A stretch of DNA of 64,000 bases from JBJTUH01 sp044346175 (GTDB lineage: Bacteria; Cyanobacteriota; Vampirovibrionia; Vampirovibrionales; JAJTHC01): the NCBI GenBank assembly GCA_044346175.1, contig JBIIZQ010000011.1, forward strand, positions 4,074-68,073, written 5' to 3'. This document shows positions 44,785-53,133 of this stretch, piece by piece. Position 1 is the stretch's first letter. Each line of letters opens with the position of its first letter. Position numbers and translations under genes: made by a program. The notes beneath the pieces were generated by a model that worked only from the letters and a program-made list of their open reading frames with translations, was not told where the DNA came from and did not search any database.

Positions 44785-46212
44785 ATGATGGCACCATGTT
44801 TAAGTCGGTTTGAATCGTTATGCTATAAACTCTTGTTGTGGGGGTACATTGGCTTTGGGTTCCCTGTATGGTTGGTATTATTACCTTTATACGTTTACTT
44901 TCGTGCCAAGCGGGAAGTGACACCCCAAGACCAACAAGCTTTTTATCAGGCTTTTGCACAGCGCATGAAGATGACACGAAAAACAGAAGCCTCTTGGTTG
45001 AAATCTGCCGATACCCCTGCGGTTCGTCAGACGGTGATATGGTTTCATGCGGTTTCTGTGGGTGAGGTGGTTGCACTGTATCCCTTTGTGTTGGACACGC
45101 TTCGTCATTATCCGCACTGCCGAGCTTATCTCACGGTAAGTACTTGGCGTGCGATGCAGTGGTTACGAAACCAAACGCTCTCTACGATGTTTCAAGAGCG
45201 TTTGAGGTTTGAAATGGCACCTGTTGATTTACCTTGGTTGGTTTCTGCTCGTTTGAAATGCTATGAACCTTCAGTCCTTGTGTTGATGGAGGGGGAACGT
45301 TGGCCTTGTATGACTTGGCTGGCAATGGGAGCTGGGGTTCGAGTCATTCAGATGAATGCTCGTATCGCGCCCAAAAGTCTTAAACACCTCCAGAAATGGC
45401 CAATCTTTTTACGCCAATGGCTTTGTGTGGCACCTTTTGATGTCGTTGCGAGTCAGTCTGCACAAGATACACAGCGTTTACGCAGTTTACTCACGCCCAA
45501 GTTCCATGCGTGTATTCAGACAGTAGGACAGCTTAAATATGCTTACCCAGCAAACCCCCAGCCCGTATTAGTGCATCAATTACAGCGTTGGCTAGGACTT
45601 ACTTCACAAGATAAAACGGATATTCCTTGTTGGGTGGTTGGGAGCCTTCATCCTCAGGAATTACCTACGGTGCTTGAAGCTTGGCAAGTCATTCTGAAAC
45701 TTTCTCCCCTTGCGAAAGCCGTTTGGGTACCCCGTCATCCTGAAAAAATAGCACAGTTTACCGAATGCTTGACGCAGGCAGGTATTCCTTGGGTAAGACG
45801 AAGTACTTGTGATGACACGACGACGGATGCTTTACCTCAGGGTGGTGTTTTTCTCATGGATACCATAGGCGAGCTGCATAGTGCTTATGCTCTAGCAACG
45901 GCTGCTTGGGTTGGAGGGAGTTTTCATGCTTCCTTGGGGGGACATAACCCTCTTGAACCTTTAAGTTTAGGGGTTCCTACAGCGTGTGGTCCTTACACCC
46001 CAACGTTTGAATCTGTGGTTGAAACACTCGTTACGCATCAAGCATTGGAGGTTTTACCCCTCTCTTGTGCCGAAGTACAGTATCAAGCTTGGTGGCAACG
46101 GGTTACACATCCTGACAAGCGTCAAATCTGTATCAAAAATGCTCAAAAAGCCATGGCCGCTTATCAAGATGTAGCAGCTACTTACCTCAACTTACTTTTG
46201 CCATCGTCGTAG
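44785..46212 (+). CDS. waaA: 3-deoxy-D-manno-octulosonic acid transferase (Kdo transferase)
   Basis: A 475-residue GT-B enzyme that adds Kdo to lipid A precursor at the inner membrane. An N-terminal membrane anchor (about 10-36) is followed by the acceptor domain with WFHAVSVGEVVA and a conserved Glu. The C-terminal domain has GSLHPQEL, VPRHPEK, LMDTIGELHSAY and the donor-site GGHNPLEPLSLGVPTACGP. Start at ATG 44785 because AAGAAGG lies seven bases upstream and the in-frame TTG 44740 falls inside the rpoC2 terminator. Its presence supports a lipopolysaccharide outer membrane. Confidence 0.92.
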   Translation: MMAPCLSRFESLCYKLLLWGYIGFGFPVWLVLLPLYVYFRAKREVTPQDQQAFYQAFAQRMKMTRKTEASWLKSADTPAVRQTVIWFHAVSVGEVVALYPFVLDTLRHYPHCRAYLTVSTWRAMQWLRNQTLSTMFQERLRFEMAPVDLPWLVSARLKCYEPSVLVLMEGERWPCMTWLAMGAGVRVIQMNARIAPKSLKHLQKWPIFLRQWLCVAPFDVVASQSAQDTQRLRSLLTPKFHACIQTVGQLKYAYPANPQPVLVHQLQRWLGLTSQDKTDIPCWVVGSLHPQELPTVLEAWQVILKLSPLAKAVWVPRHPEKIAQFTECLTQAGIPWVRRSTCDDTTTDALPQGGVFLMDTIGELHSAYALATAAWVGGSFHASLGGHNPLEPLSLGVPTACGPYTPTFESVVETLVTHQALEVLPLSCAEVQYQAWWQRVTHPDKRQICIKNAQKAMAAYQDVAATYLNLLLPSS

Positions 46213-46216
46213 GCGT

Positions 46217-47089
46217 TTAAGAGGTTTTTTTGGTTTTAAAGCAAGGAAAGGTAATTGTGACCCAAAAAATAGCACTGCTTTCAGGCAGTTCACGCCACTG
46301 AGGAGGGAGAACTTCTTCAGGCATACGGGTGCTTTTGTAATCGCTGAGGCAACGGCTATGAAGACGTAGGGTAGCCCCCATGGCTTCTGTGAGTTGGTGC
46401 ATAATGTAGAGTCCTAGTCCTAGCCCCTCTTGGGAACGGGTGAGTGGGTCGTCCATACGACTAAAAGGCATTTGGATTTTTACTAAGGCTTCTTCACTGT
46501 ATAAAGAGGCACTGATGTTTGCCATCTGCCACACTAAAGTGGGTGGACTTTCATCACGAGTACTCTGATGGGCAACGAGACTACTATAAATAGGGTAATT
46601 GGCATGGCCATATTTAATGCCATTTTCGAGAAGATTCCAAAAAATGTTTTCTAAAGCATCGGGGTCGGCATGAATCCATGCCATTTCGTGAGTTTCTTCT
46701 ATCAAGCTTTGATAGTGCAAAGCTTTGAGAGGCTCGGGCGTGTCATGTTTCATATGATGCGTACGTACACATCGCTGAAGGAGGGGAGCTAACGGGAGTG
46801 GACGGGGCAGTAACGAGGCAGAGAGGGCTTGACCTTGTCGTGCCATGGTCGTGAGGTTATGGGTTAAGCGAATCAGGCGGTCGGCCTGTTGTTGAATCAT
46901 TTCAAGCATTTCAAGCCGTTGGTCGGACGCTATACGCCCTTCAAAACGTTGGAGGGTTTCTGCAAAACCACGAATACTTGTGAGGGGGGTTCGGCACTCA
47001 TGTGCAAGCACGTTGAGCAAATCAACCTGAAGCTTAGGAGGTCCTTCCGTTGAGGGTTTCGTCTGTGTGGTGTTGTTGGGTGTCGTCAT
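46217..47089 (-). CDS. Soluble sensor histidine kinase
   Basis: A 290-residue kinase consisting only of a HisKA dimerisation domain (phospho-acceptor H30 in LAHECRTPLTSIRGF) and a HATPase_c domain with N box NIFWNLLENGIKYG and G box GLGLGLYIMH. There is no sensor domain and no transmembrane segment, so the input must come from a partner protein. No response regulator is adjacent. Start at ATG 47089, which has GAGAGG upstream; ATG 47107 is also in frame. It follows thrB immediately on the same strand and is convergent with waaA (four bases between stops). Confidence 0.88.
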   Translation of the reverse strand: MTTPNNTTQTKPSTEGPPKLQVDLLNVLAHECRTPLTSIRGFAETLQRFEGRIASDQRLEMLEMIQQQADRLIRLTHNLTTMARQGQALSASLLPRPLPLAPLLQRCVRTHHMKHDTPEPLKALHYQSLIEETHEMAWIHADPDALENIFWNLLENGIKYGHANYPIYSSLVAHQSTRDESPPTLVWQMANISASLYSEEALVKIQMPFSRMDDPLTRSQEGLGLGLYIMHQLTEAMGATLRLHSRCLSDYKSTRMPEEVLPPQWRELPESSAIFWVTITFPCFKTKKTS

Positions 47090-47110
47090 ACGAGAAAAGC
47101 CTCTCAACGG

Positions 47111-48142
47111 CTATGAAGGAAGCGCTAAGAAATCAACTTTAGCCCCCGTAGAGGCAATTTCAAGAGGATGGATGCCCACGTGATACTCCTCTAAGGTACT
47201 TTGAAGCCGTGCGAGTGCGTCGTCTGAAGGGCTACACCGTCCTATCCATAAGACTGTAGGACCACTCCCGCTTAATGCCATGCCAATGGTTTCAGGGGTA
47301 TCGTTTGCCCACGCTTGAAGGACAGACCAATGCGGTAAGGTCTGTGTGCGGTAAGGTTGGTGAATCACTTCAACTTGAAGCCCTTTTGCTAAGGTGTCAG
47401 CTTGTGCCAAGGCTAAGCCAAGTGCTGTATAGGTACTTTGCCGAACACTGGTAATGACTTCTTGACGTGTGTAATGACTTGGCAGAACGGCACGAGAGGC
47501 TTTTGTTGATGTTTGAGAACTTTCAGGGACACAGAGTAAACACACCCACCCACTAGGCCAAGGTAAACGTAGCACATCGACGCTGGCAAGTGCGTTGGTA
47601 TGCTCCAAGGTTTGAGGTGAAAGGACATTGCATAAACAGACTCCTCCCAAAAGTGCGGGGGTGGTGTTGTCAGGATGACCTTCTAGCAGGCAAGCCACTT
47701 GTAAGAGGGTTTCTTCAGACATACACGCAAAGCCATAGCGTGGGGCAAGTAACGCATTACAAGTGAGTAACCCCGCAACCAGTGCCGTTGCACTGCTGCC
47801 CAGTCCTCGTGCGGGTGGAATATGCGTTAGTAGCTCAATGTGTAATGCTGGAAAAGTATGACGAGGTTGCTGCCACAGTTCGCACCAAACGTAGAACATA
47901 CTTTGCGTAAAGATATTTTCTTCTCGTGTCGTGCTATCCCAAGTGTTCGCCGCCATGGTGTAATGACTCTCAAGGGCATCGGAGAAAGTTGGCGCATGAC
48001 CTGAGGGTCGATGCCCTTCAAGACGCACTCGAAAGGTGTTATAGCATGAAAGTGCTAACCCGAAGCTATCAAATCCAGCTCCCAAATTAGCACTGGTGCC
48101 GGGGACTGTAATGCTACAATGGGATGGGTAAACATGGGGCAT
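47111..48142 (-). CDS. thrB: Homoserine kinase
   Basis: A 343-residue GHMP-family kinase converting homoserine to O-phosphohomoserine for threonine synthesis. The opening ITVPGTSANLGAGFDSFGLAL and the ATP-binding PPARGLGSSATALVAGL are the two GHMP signatures, and the third motif SGSGPTVLWIG lies near the end. The frame stays open upstream for another 74 codons into the end of metG, but the ThrB sequence begins at ATG 48142, 15 bp after the metG stop. Confidence 0.93.
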   Translation of the reverse strand: MPHVYPSHCSITVPGTSANLGAGFDSFGLALSCYNTFRVRLEGHRPSGHAPTFSDALESHYTMAANTWDSTTREENIFTQSMFYVWCELWQQPRHTFPALHIELLTHIPPARGLGSSATALVAGLLTCNALLAPRYGFACMSEETLLQVACLLEGHPDNTTPALLGGVCLCNVLSPQTLEHTNALASVDVLRLPWPSGWVCLLCVPESSQTSTKASRAVLPSHYTRQEVITSVRQSTYTALGLALAQADTLAKGLQVEVIHQPYRTQTLPHWSVLQAWANDTPETIGMALSGSGPTVLWIGRCSPSDDALARLQSTLEEYHVGIHPLEIASTGAKVDFLALPS

Positions 48143-48156
48143 TATCAACGAGTGTC

Positions 48157-49827
48157 CTAAGGTTGCTTTTTGCTGGCACCCGCCAGTTCGCTGTCCAAAC
48201 GAGGGAGTACGGGTGACCCTTTTTGGACTTTGCATCCTGCTTGGAGGATGTAACTGGGGTTTGCAAGGTCGGTATAGTGAAGTGGGGTGGCAGAAGGAAG
48301 CCCCAGTTGGGTTAAAATAGCCTCGGAGAGGTTGGGCGTGATAGGACTCAGCCACATGGCACACTGTCGTAAGCTCTCAAGGACTTCCGTAAGTACCCAA
48401 GCGAGTTGACCGTGGGTACTTTCGTGTTTGGAGAGTTGCCAGGGTTCTGAAAGTTGGATGAGTTGGTTGAGACCGTCCACACACTTTAATACAGCTTCAC
48501 TGGCTTGATGAAACTGGAGGCTCTCATAAGCTTGATGGATATGACGTTGGGTTTCTTCCCGCCGAATCGCATACGCAAGGGTTTCCCATTCTGTAGGCAG
48601 GGGGTCTTCTAAGGAGGGTAACGATTCAGGCAATTGCCCCTCAAAGTATTTATGGGTCATAGAGAGAGTGCGGTTGAGAAGATTCCCAAAGTTATTGGCA
48701 AGGTCTGCATTCACTCGGAGTTTGAACTCTTCTTCAGAGACATTACCATCCTGTCCAAAAGGAATGACTGCCAATAAGTAATAACGTAAAGGGTCAGCGT
48801 GAGGGAGTTGGAGGGCATCGATATAGGCGCGGGGGGCAATGCTATTCCCAAGGCTTTTTGAGATTTTTTGTCCATTGATATTCACAAACCCATGGGCGAA
48901 AATCCGAGTGGGTAAGGGGAGATTGGCTGCAAGGAGCATGGCTGTCCAGTAAATGGCATGGAAACGTAGAATATCTTTGCCAATGATATGGGTCACTTCG
49001 CGCTCAGCTTGACCCCAAAAAGTATCATAACGCTGTGCATCGGTTTGAAAACCAGCCCCTGTGAGGTAGTTGCTCAATGCGTCAATCCATACGTAAATCA
49101 CTTGCTCGGGGTCGTTGGGGACAGGGATACCCCAATGCACAGAGCTTTTAGTACGAGAGACGCTAATGTCTTCAAGCTCATCGAGCATGTTGAGGACTTC
49201 TTCACGTCTGAAGTCGGGTTGGATGTACGTTGGATGGGCTAGAATATGTTCACGAATACGCTCTTTGTAGGCGGAGAGACGGAAAAACCAGTTTTCTTCA
49301 CTGACGGCGACGGGGGGGCGGAGGTGAATGGGGCATTCGCCCTCGTGTGTGAGGTCTTTCTCAGGTAGGAACCTTTCGCATCCTGAACAATAAAGGCCAG
49401 TGTAGGAGGCTTTATATAGGTCGCCTTTTTCTTCGAGTCGTTGCCACATCCACGCAACGACTTGATGATGGGTGGTATCGCTGGTGCGGATAAATTGGTC
49501 AAAGGTAAGTCCTAAATGGTGCCATTCTGTAAGAAAGGCGGAGGCAATCCCATCACAAAAGGTTTGAGGGGTTTGTTGGGCTTTTTCGGCAGACTGTTGA
49601 ACTTTAATACCATGCTCGTCGACCCCTGTAAGGAATCTTACGGGGCGGTTCATAAACCTTTGAAATCGTGCGTAAGCATCGGTTGCCATTTTTTCATAGG
49701 CATGGCCGATGTGTGGCGTACCGTTGACGTAGTCAATTGCGGTAGTCACCATGACAGGAGAAGTATGAAGCCCAAACACAATGTTAGGAGAGGTATAAGT
49801 ACGGGTCATGCGGGACACACACAGCAT
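48157..49827 (-). CDS. metG: Methionyl-tRNA synthetase
   Basis: A 556-residue class I synthetase. The HIGH-like motif is PHIGHAYEK near the N-terminus and the KMSKS-like motif is KISKSLGN. A single zinc knuckle is formed by CSGC and GECPIH within the connective-peptide region (about 135-165). It lacks the C-terminal EMAP-like tRNA-binding domain found in longer MetG. Several in-frame Met codons precede the conserved VMVTTAIDYVNG segment; ATG 49809 is an alternative start. It sits between mtaB and thrB on the same strand. Confidence 0.95.
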   Translation of the reverse strand: MLCVSRMTRTYTSPNIVFGLHTSPVMVTTAIDYVNGTPHIGHAYEKMATDAYARFQRFMNRPVRFLTGVDEHGIKVQQSAEKAQQTPQTFCDGIASAFLTEWHHLGLTFDQFIRTSDTTHHQVVAWMWQRLEEKGDLYKASYTGLYCSGCERFLPEKDLTHEGECPIHLRPPVAVSEENWFFRLSAYKERIREHILAHPTYIQPDFRREEVLNMLDELEDISVSRTKSSVHWGIPVPNDPEQVIYVWIDALSNYLTGAGFQTDAQRYDTFWGQAEREVTHIIGKDILRFHAIYWTAMLLAANLPLPTRIFAHGFVNINGQKISKSLGNSIAPRAYIDALQLPHADPLRYYLLAVIPFGQDGNVSEEEFKLRVNADLANNFGNLLNRTLSMTHKYFEGQLPESLPSLEDPLPTEWETLAYAIRREETQRHIHQAYESLQFHQASEAVLKCVDGLNQLIQLSEPWQLSKHESTHGQLAWVLTEVLESLRQCAMWLSPITPNLSEAILTQLGLPSATPLHYTDLANPSYILQAGCKVQKGSPVLPRLDSELAGASKKQP

Positions 49828-50079
49828 TTTCTAAGGAGTATGAAGAAATGAAGAAGCATGCAAAGACAGGGTCTAGGGGTGGCAAATCAAAAACACGACC
49901 TTGCGTCATCACCTTGAGGGGTTAAGGTATAGCCACAGGTTAAACACAAGACTGTAGGGTATCTTGTAAAACGCCAAAGTCAGGAGAAAGTCATCCAAAT
50001 ACTTTTGTATCATCCCACATAGAAGGCTCAAACTCAACCGTACAAAGCCTTGTCATGTAGAAGCGCGTCTCTTGATACT
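49828..50079. other. Gene-free gap between mtaB and metG
   Basis: No open frame with family support and no tRNA or terminator was recognised in these 252 bp. Confidence 0.4.
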
Positions 50080-51720
50080 TTACAGAGTGAGGTCGTTTAA
50101 GTATAGGAGTTTTCCTAGCAGGATGGGACTTGTTGTCCCCGTTTCCTCCATCATATGGGGGAGGAGTACTTCTTGGGGTTCTATCCAAGCCCAAGTATTC
50201 AGGACACTTGTCACGTCTGACTCATGAGGCATTGTGTCAGGAATCCATACCCATATACGAGTATAGGTATCGCTAAGTCCCTCAAGCCAAAACCCTGAGT
50301 CATGGGTGGGGGTGTTGGTACACAAAAGTTCAGGCAAAACATCCACGGGTTTTTCAAGTAAGATACGCATCGGATGTTGCGCATGGGTGTAGTGGTGTGC
50401 TTGTTTGTTGACAAACGCTTTGTAGTGCGTTTGTGAAAGCTGGAGGAGTTTGCTGGCACGCTCTTTACGGATACGCTCAGGTACTTGGGGTTTCATGGTT
50501 GCGGCGGGTGTACCAGGGCGCGGGGAATAACGAAAGACGTGGAGTTGGTCAAGTGGGGCGGTGTGGGTTAGTACTTCAAGGGTTTCTTCAAAATGAGCGT
50601 CCGTTTCTGTTGGGAACCCTACAATGATATCCGACACAATACACGCTTGAGGCATGGCTTGACGAATCCTGTGGACGCTCTCGCAATAGGCTCCCACATG
50701 ATGACGGCGTGCCATGGCTTTCAATACGGTGTCTGAACAGCTTTGGGCGCTTAAATGAAAGTGAGGTGCAATCCGACCATGGGGCTTTTGGGCTTCTTCT
50801 GCGATGAGGTCAATGAGTTCGGGGGTGAGTTCTAGGGGGTCGAGTGAACTTAGTCGAAGGCGGAACATGTGAGGTGTGTCGAGGTTGACCAAAGCCCGTA
50901 GTAGGCTTGTGAGGGTATGGGTTTCAAAAGCATACTGCCCGATATTGATACCTGTGAGGACAATTTCTTTAAACCCTTCATGGACTAAGTCCAGAACCTT
51001 CTGCTTTAACAGTGCGATAGGGACACTGCGACTTGGACCACGTCCTTGCCAAATGATGCAGTAGGTACATTTATAATCGCATCCATCCTGAATTTTTAGA
51101 CTAGCTCGTGTGCGATGGTACCCCTCGTCATTGAGTCCTGCCGCACCCCCTACGGCTTCTGCCATGCCCTCAAGCGTGGCTTGTTCACGGCTTTTGTCCC
51201 AGTCACTCACCCATATCTTGGGCCATTGTCCAGGGAGTGCGGCTTCTGTCGCTTTGGAAGGCTTTAAATGAGGCAATTCCTGTACGAGTAAGCTGGCGAG
51301 CTGCTCTTTGAGATGATTCCCTATCACGAAATGGACACCTGCCATGGCTGCAACTGCTTCAGGATTAACCTGTGCATAGCACCCAGTGACGGCTAATTTG
51401 GCGTGAGGGTTTTTTTTGTGTGCAAGACGAATCATACGACGGTTTTCAGCATCGGCACGCTCTGTCACCGTACAGGTATTAAAGACGATAAGGTCTGCAC
51501 GACCACTCTCCATCGCCACGACTTGCCATCCTAAAGTACGAAACTGTTTTGCCAAGGCCGAGGACTCTAACTGATTGGCTTTGCAGCCTAGTGTGGTAAA
51601 AGCTACACGGTAAGGTAGCGTGGCATCATGAGAAACTTCCGAGTACAGGGTTTCTTCGGAAGTGTCGATTGTATCAGCCATATCAAGCACATCGTGATTC
51701 AAGGCTTTTGAGGCGACCAT
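50080..51720 (-). CDS. mtaB: tRNA N6-threonylcarbamoyladenosine (t6A37) methylthiotransferase MtaB
   Basis: A radical-SAM methylthiotransferase converting t6A to ms2t6A at position 37 of ANN-decoding tRNAs. The UPF0004 domain carries TLGCKANQLESSAL, a variant specific to MtaB, plus the further cysteines NTCTV and VTGCYAQ that hold the auxiliary 4Fe-4S cluster. The radical-SAM CxxxCxxC is in IQDGCDYKCTYCIIW, followed by the GRGPSRS loop. The C-terminal TRAM-like region is long (546 residues against about 430 usually), with extra sequence between about 190 and 220 and after 430. It is downstream of tgt on the same strand, giving a small tRNA-modification pair. Confidence 0.9.
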   Translation of the reverse strand: MVASKALNHDVLDMADTIDTSEETLYSEVSHDATLPYRVAFTTLGCKANQLESSALAKQFRTLGWQVVAMESGRADLIVFNTCTVTERADAENRRMIRLAHKKNPHAKLAVTGCYAQVNPEAVAAMAGVHFVIGNHLKEQLASLLVQELPHLKPSKATEAALPGQWPKIWVSDWDKSREQATLEGMAEAVGGAAGLNDEGYHRTRASLKIQDGCDYKCTYCIIWQGRGPSRSVPIALLKQKVLDLVHEGFKEIVLTGINIGQYAFETHTLTSLLRALVNLDTPHMFRLRLSSLDPLELTPELIDLIAEEAQKPHGRIAPHFHLSAQSCSDTVLKAMARRHHVGAYCESVHRIRQAMPQACIVSDIIVGFPTETDAHFEETLEVLTHTAPLDQLHVFRYSPRPGTPAATMKPQVPERIRKERASKLLQLSQTHYKAFVNKQAHHYTHAQHPMRILLEKPVDVLPELLCTNTPTHDSGFWLEGLSDTYTRIWVWIPDTMPHESDVTSVLNTWAWIEPQEVLLPHMMEETGTTSPILLGKLLYLNDLTL

Positions 51721-51816
51721 AGGAAAGCTACCATTCTGTCTGAGTCATGAAAATATAGGCTGAAAAAAATAGAGACTGTAGAAGTGAATAAAGGCTAAAA
51801 TGCGTATAAAGTGGGT

Positions 51817-52962
51817 TTATAGGGCATGGGTTTGAAGGATATCCCGAGGGGAACGACCTTCTAAAATAAGGGTTCGTATGGTCTGTGTCCACTGAATTAA
51901 ATAGTGTAGGTTATGGATACTTAGCAGCGTTTTCCCTGTGTCTTCTCCTGCTTTGAACAAATGGCGTACATAGGCTTTACTATGGTGGGTACAGGTAAAG
52001 CAGGTACAATCTTCATCCAGTGGGGTGAAGTCTTCACGGAACTTTTGGTTTGTGATAATTTTACGTCCTTCTTTCGTGAAGAAAGATCCATGGCGGGCAA
52101 TGCGGGTGGGCATGACACAGTCAAAAAGGTCTACACCATGGAGAATGCCCTCAAGCAAATCTCTGGGGGTACCTACACCCATCAGGTAGCGTGGGCGGTT
52201 AGTGGGCAACTGAGGTACCGTATGTGCCATGATGCGGTGCATGGCTTCGGGAGGCTCCCCAACACTCACCCCCCCCACGGCGTAACCATACGCATCGGGA
52301 ACCAAGGCAAGGGTTTCTTGTACCGAACGGGTGCGTAAGTCAAGGTAAGTTGAACCTTGAATAATAGGGAACAAAGCCTGTGATGCGGGGTTTTGATGGG
52401 CTGCTTGGCACCGTTCCAGCCAACGCAGTGTACGCTCAAGAGCAGCCTGTGCTTTTTCATGGCTTACGGGGTACTCTGCGCAGTGGTCAAAAGCCATGAT
52501 GACATCGGCACCTAAGGCATTTTGAATCGCCATAGACACTTCAGGTGTAATATGGTGCTTTGAACCATCAATGGGGCTTTTGAAAGTTACACCTTCTTCG
52601 GTCATCGTATTCAGGTGTGCAAGACTAAACACTTGAAACCCCCCTGAGTCGGTTAAAATGGGTCCTTCCCACCCCATCCAGTGGTGGAGTCCACCCGCTT
52701 TGGCTACCAGCTCATGCCCAGGTCTTAGATAACAATGATAGGCATTACATAAAACCATGCTGGCTCCAAGATGCTTCACCTGCTCCCAAGTAAGGGCTTT
52801 CACGGTGCTTTGTGTACCTACAGGCATAAACATAGGTGTGGGGATACTACCGTGTGGGGTATGGAATACACCTGCACGAGCTTCACCAACTTGGTTTAAT
52901 AGTTCAAAGGAAAAGGGTGGTTGCGGGGTCATAAAATACGGGGATTGTATCAAGGGTGGCAC
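51817..52962 (-). CDS. tgt: tRNA-guanine transglycosylase (queuine/preQ1 insertion)
   Basis: Exchanges guanine 34 of GUN-anticodon tRNAs for preQ1. The active-site Asp lies in ILTDSGGFQVFSLA, the nucleophile region is FDCVMPTRIARHG, and the zinc site is in DCTCFTCTHHSKAYVRHL with a later His (SIHNLHYL). The substrate loop YLMGVGTPRDLLEGI is intact. The true start may be ATG 52932 (MTPQPPFSFELL), which aligns with typical Tgt N-termini, rather than 52962. A C8 tract occurs at 52269-52276 within the gene. Confidence 0.95.
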   Translation of the reverse strand: MPPLIQSPYFMTPQPPFSFELLNQVGEARAGVFHTPHGSIPTPMFMPVGTQSTVKALTWEQVKHLGASMVLCNAYHCYLRPGHELVAKAGGLHHWMGWEGPILTDSGGFQVFSLAHLNTMTEEGVTFKSPIDGSKHHITPEVSMAIQNALGADVIMAFDHCAEYPVSHEKAQAALERTLRWLERCQAAHQNPASQALFPIIQGSTYLDLRTRSVQETLALVPDAYGYAVGGVSVGEPPEAMHRIMAHTVPQLPTNRPRYLMGVGTPRDLLEGILHGVDLFDCVMPTRIARHGSFFTKEGRKIITNQKFREDFTPLDEDCTCFTCTHHSKAYVRHLFKAGEDTGKTLLSIHNLHYLIQWTQTIRTLILEGRSPRDILQTHAL

Positions 52963-53032
52963 ATCATCGCTTAGGGTACTCTTCTAGTATAGTATGAACA
53001 TATGGAAGTACCCTTGAGGATATAAAAAGTCT

Positions 53033-53062
53033 AAAAAAAAGCCTGTTAACAAGTAACAGGCT
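53033..53062 (-). terminator. Intrinsic terminator of the unknown gene at 53134-54522
   Basis: Read on the minus strand, AGCCTGTTAC pairs with GTTAACAGGCT and is followed by eight T. It lies about 70 bp past the stop of the upstream gene. Confidence 0.8.
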
Positions 53063-53133
53063 CGATTGAAGAGAGTTTGAAGAGAGAAACTTATAAAAAG
53101 TGTGCGACCTACACGGCACAGGGATAGCCTTTT

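Noticed and set aside
48143..48364. N-terminal extension of homoserine kinase into the metG gene.
   Set aside because: The 74 extra codons overlap the metG coding end, have no GHMP similarity and are rich in residues typical of antisense-like frames.
52269..52276. C8 run inside tgt as a further slippage switch.
   Set aside because: It encodes conserved Gly-Gly of a housekeeping enzyme and is shorter than the two C10 runs, so it is probably normal codon use.
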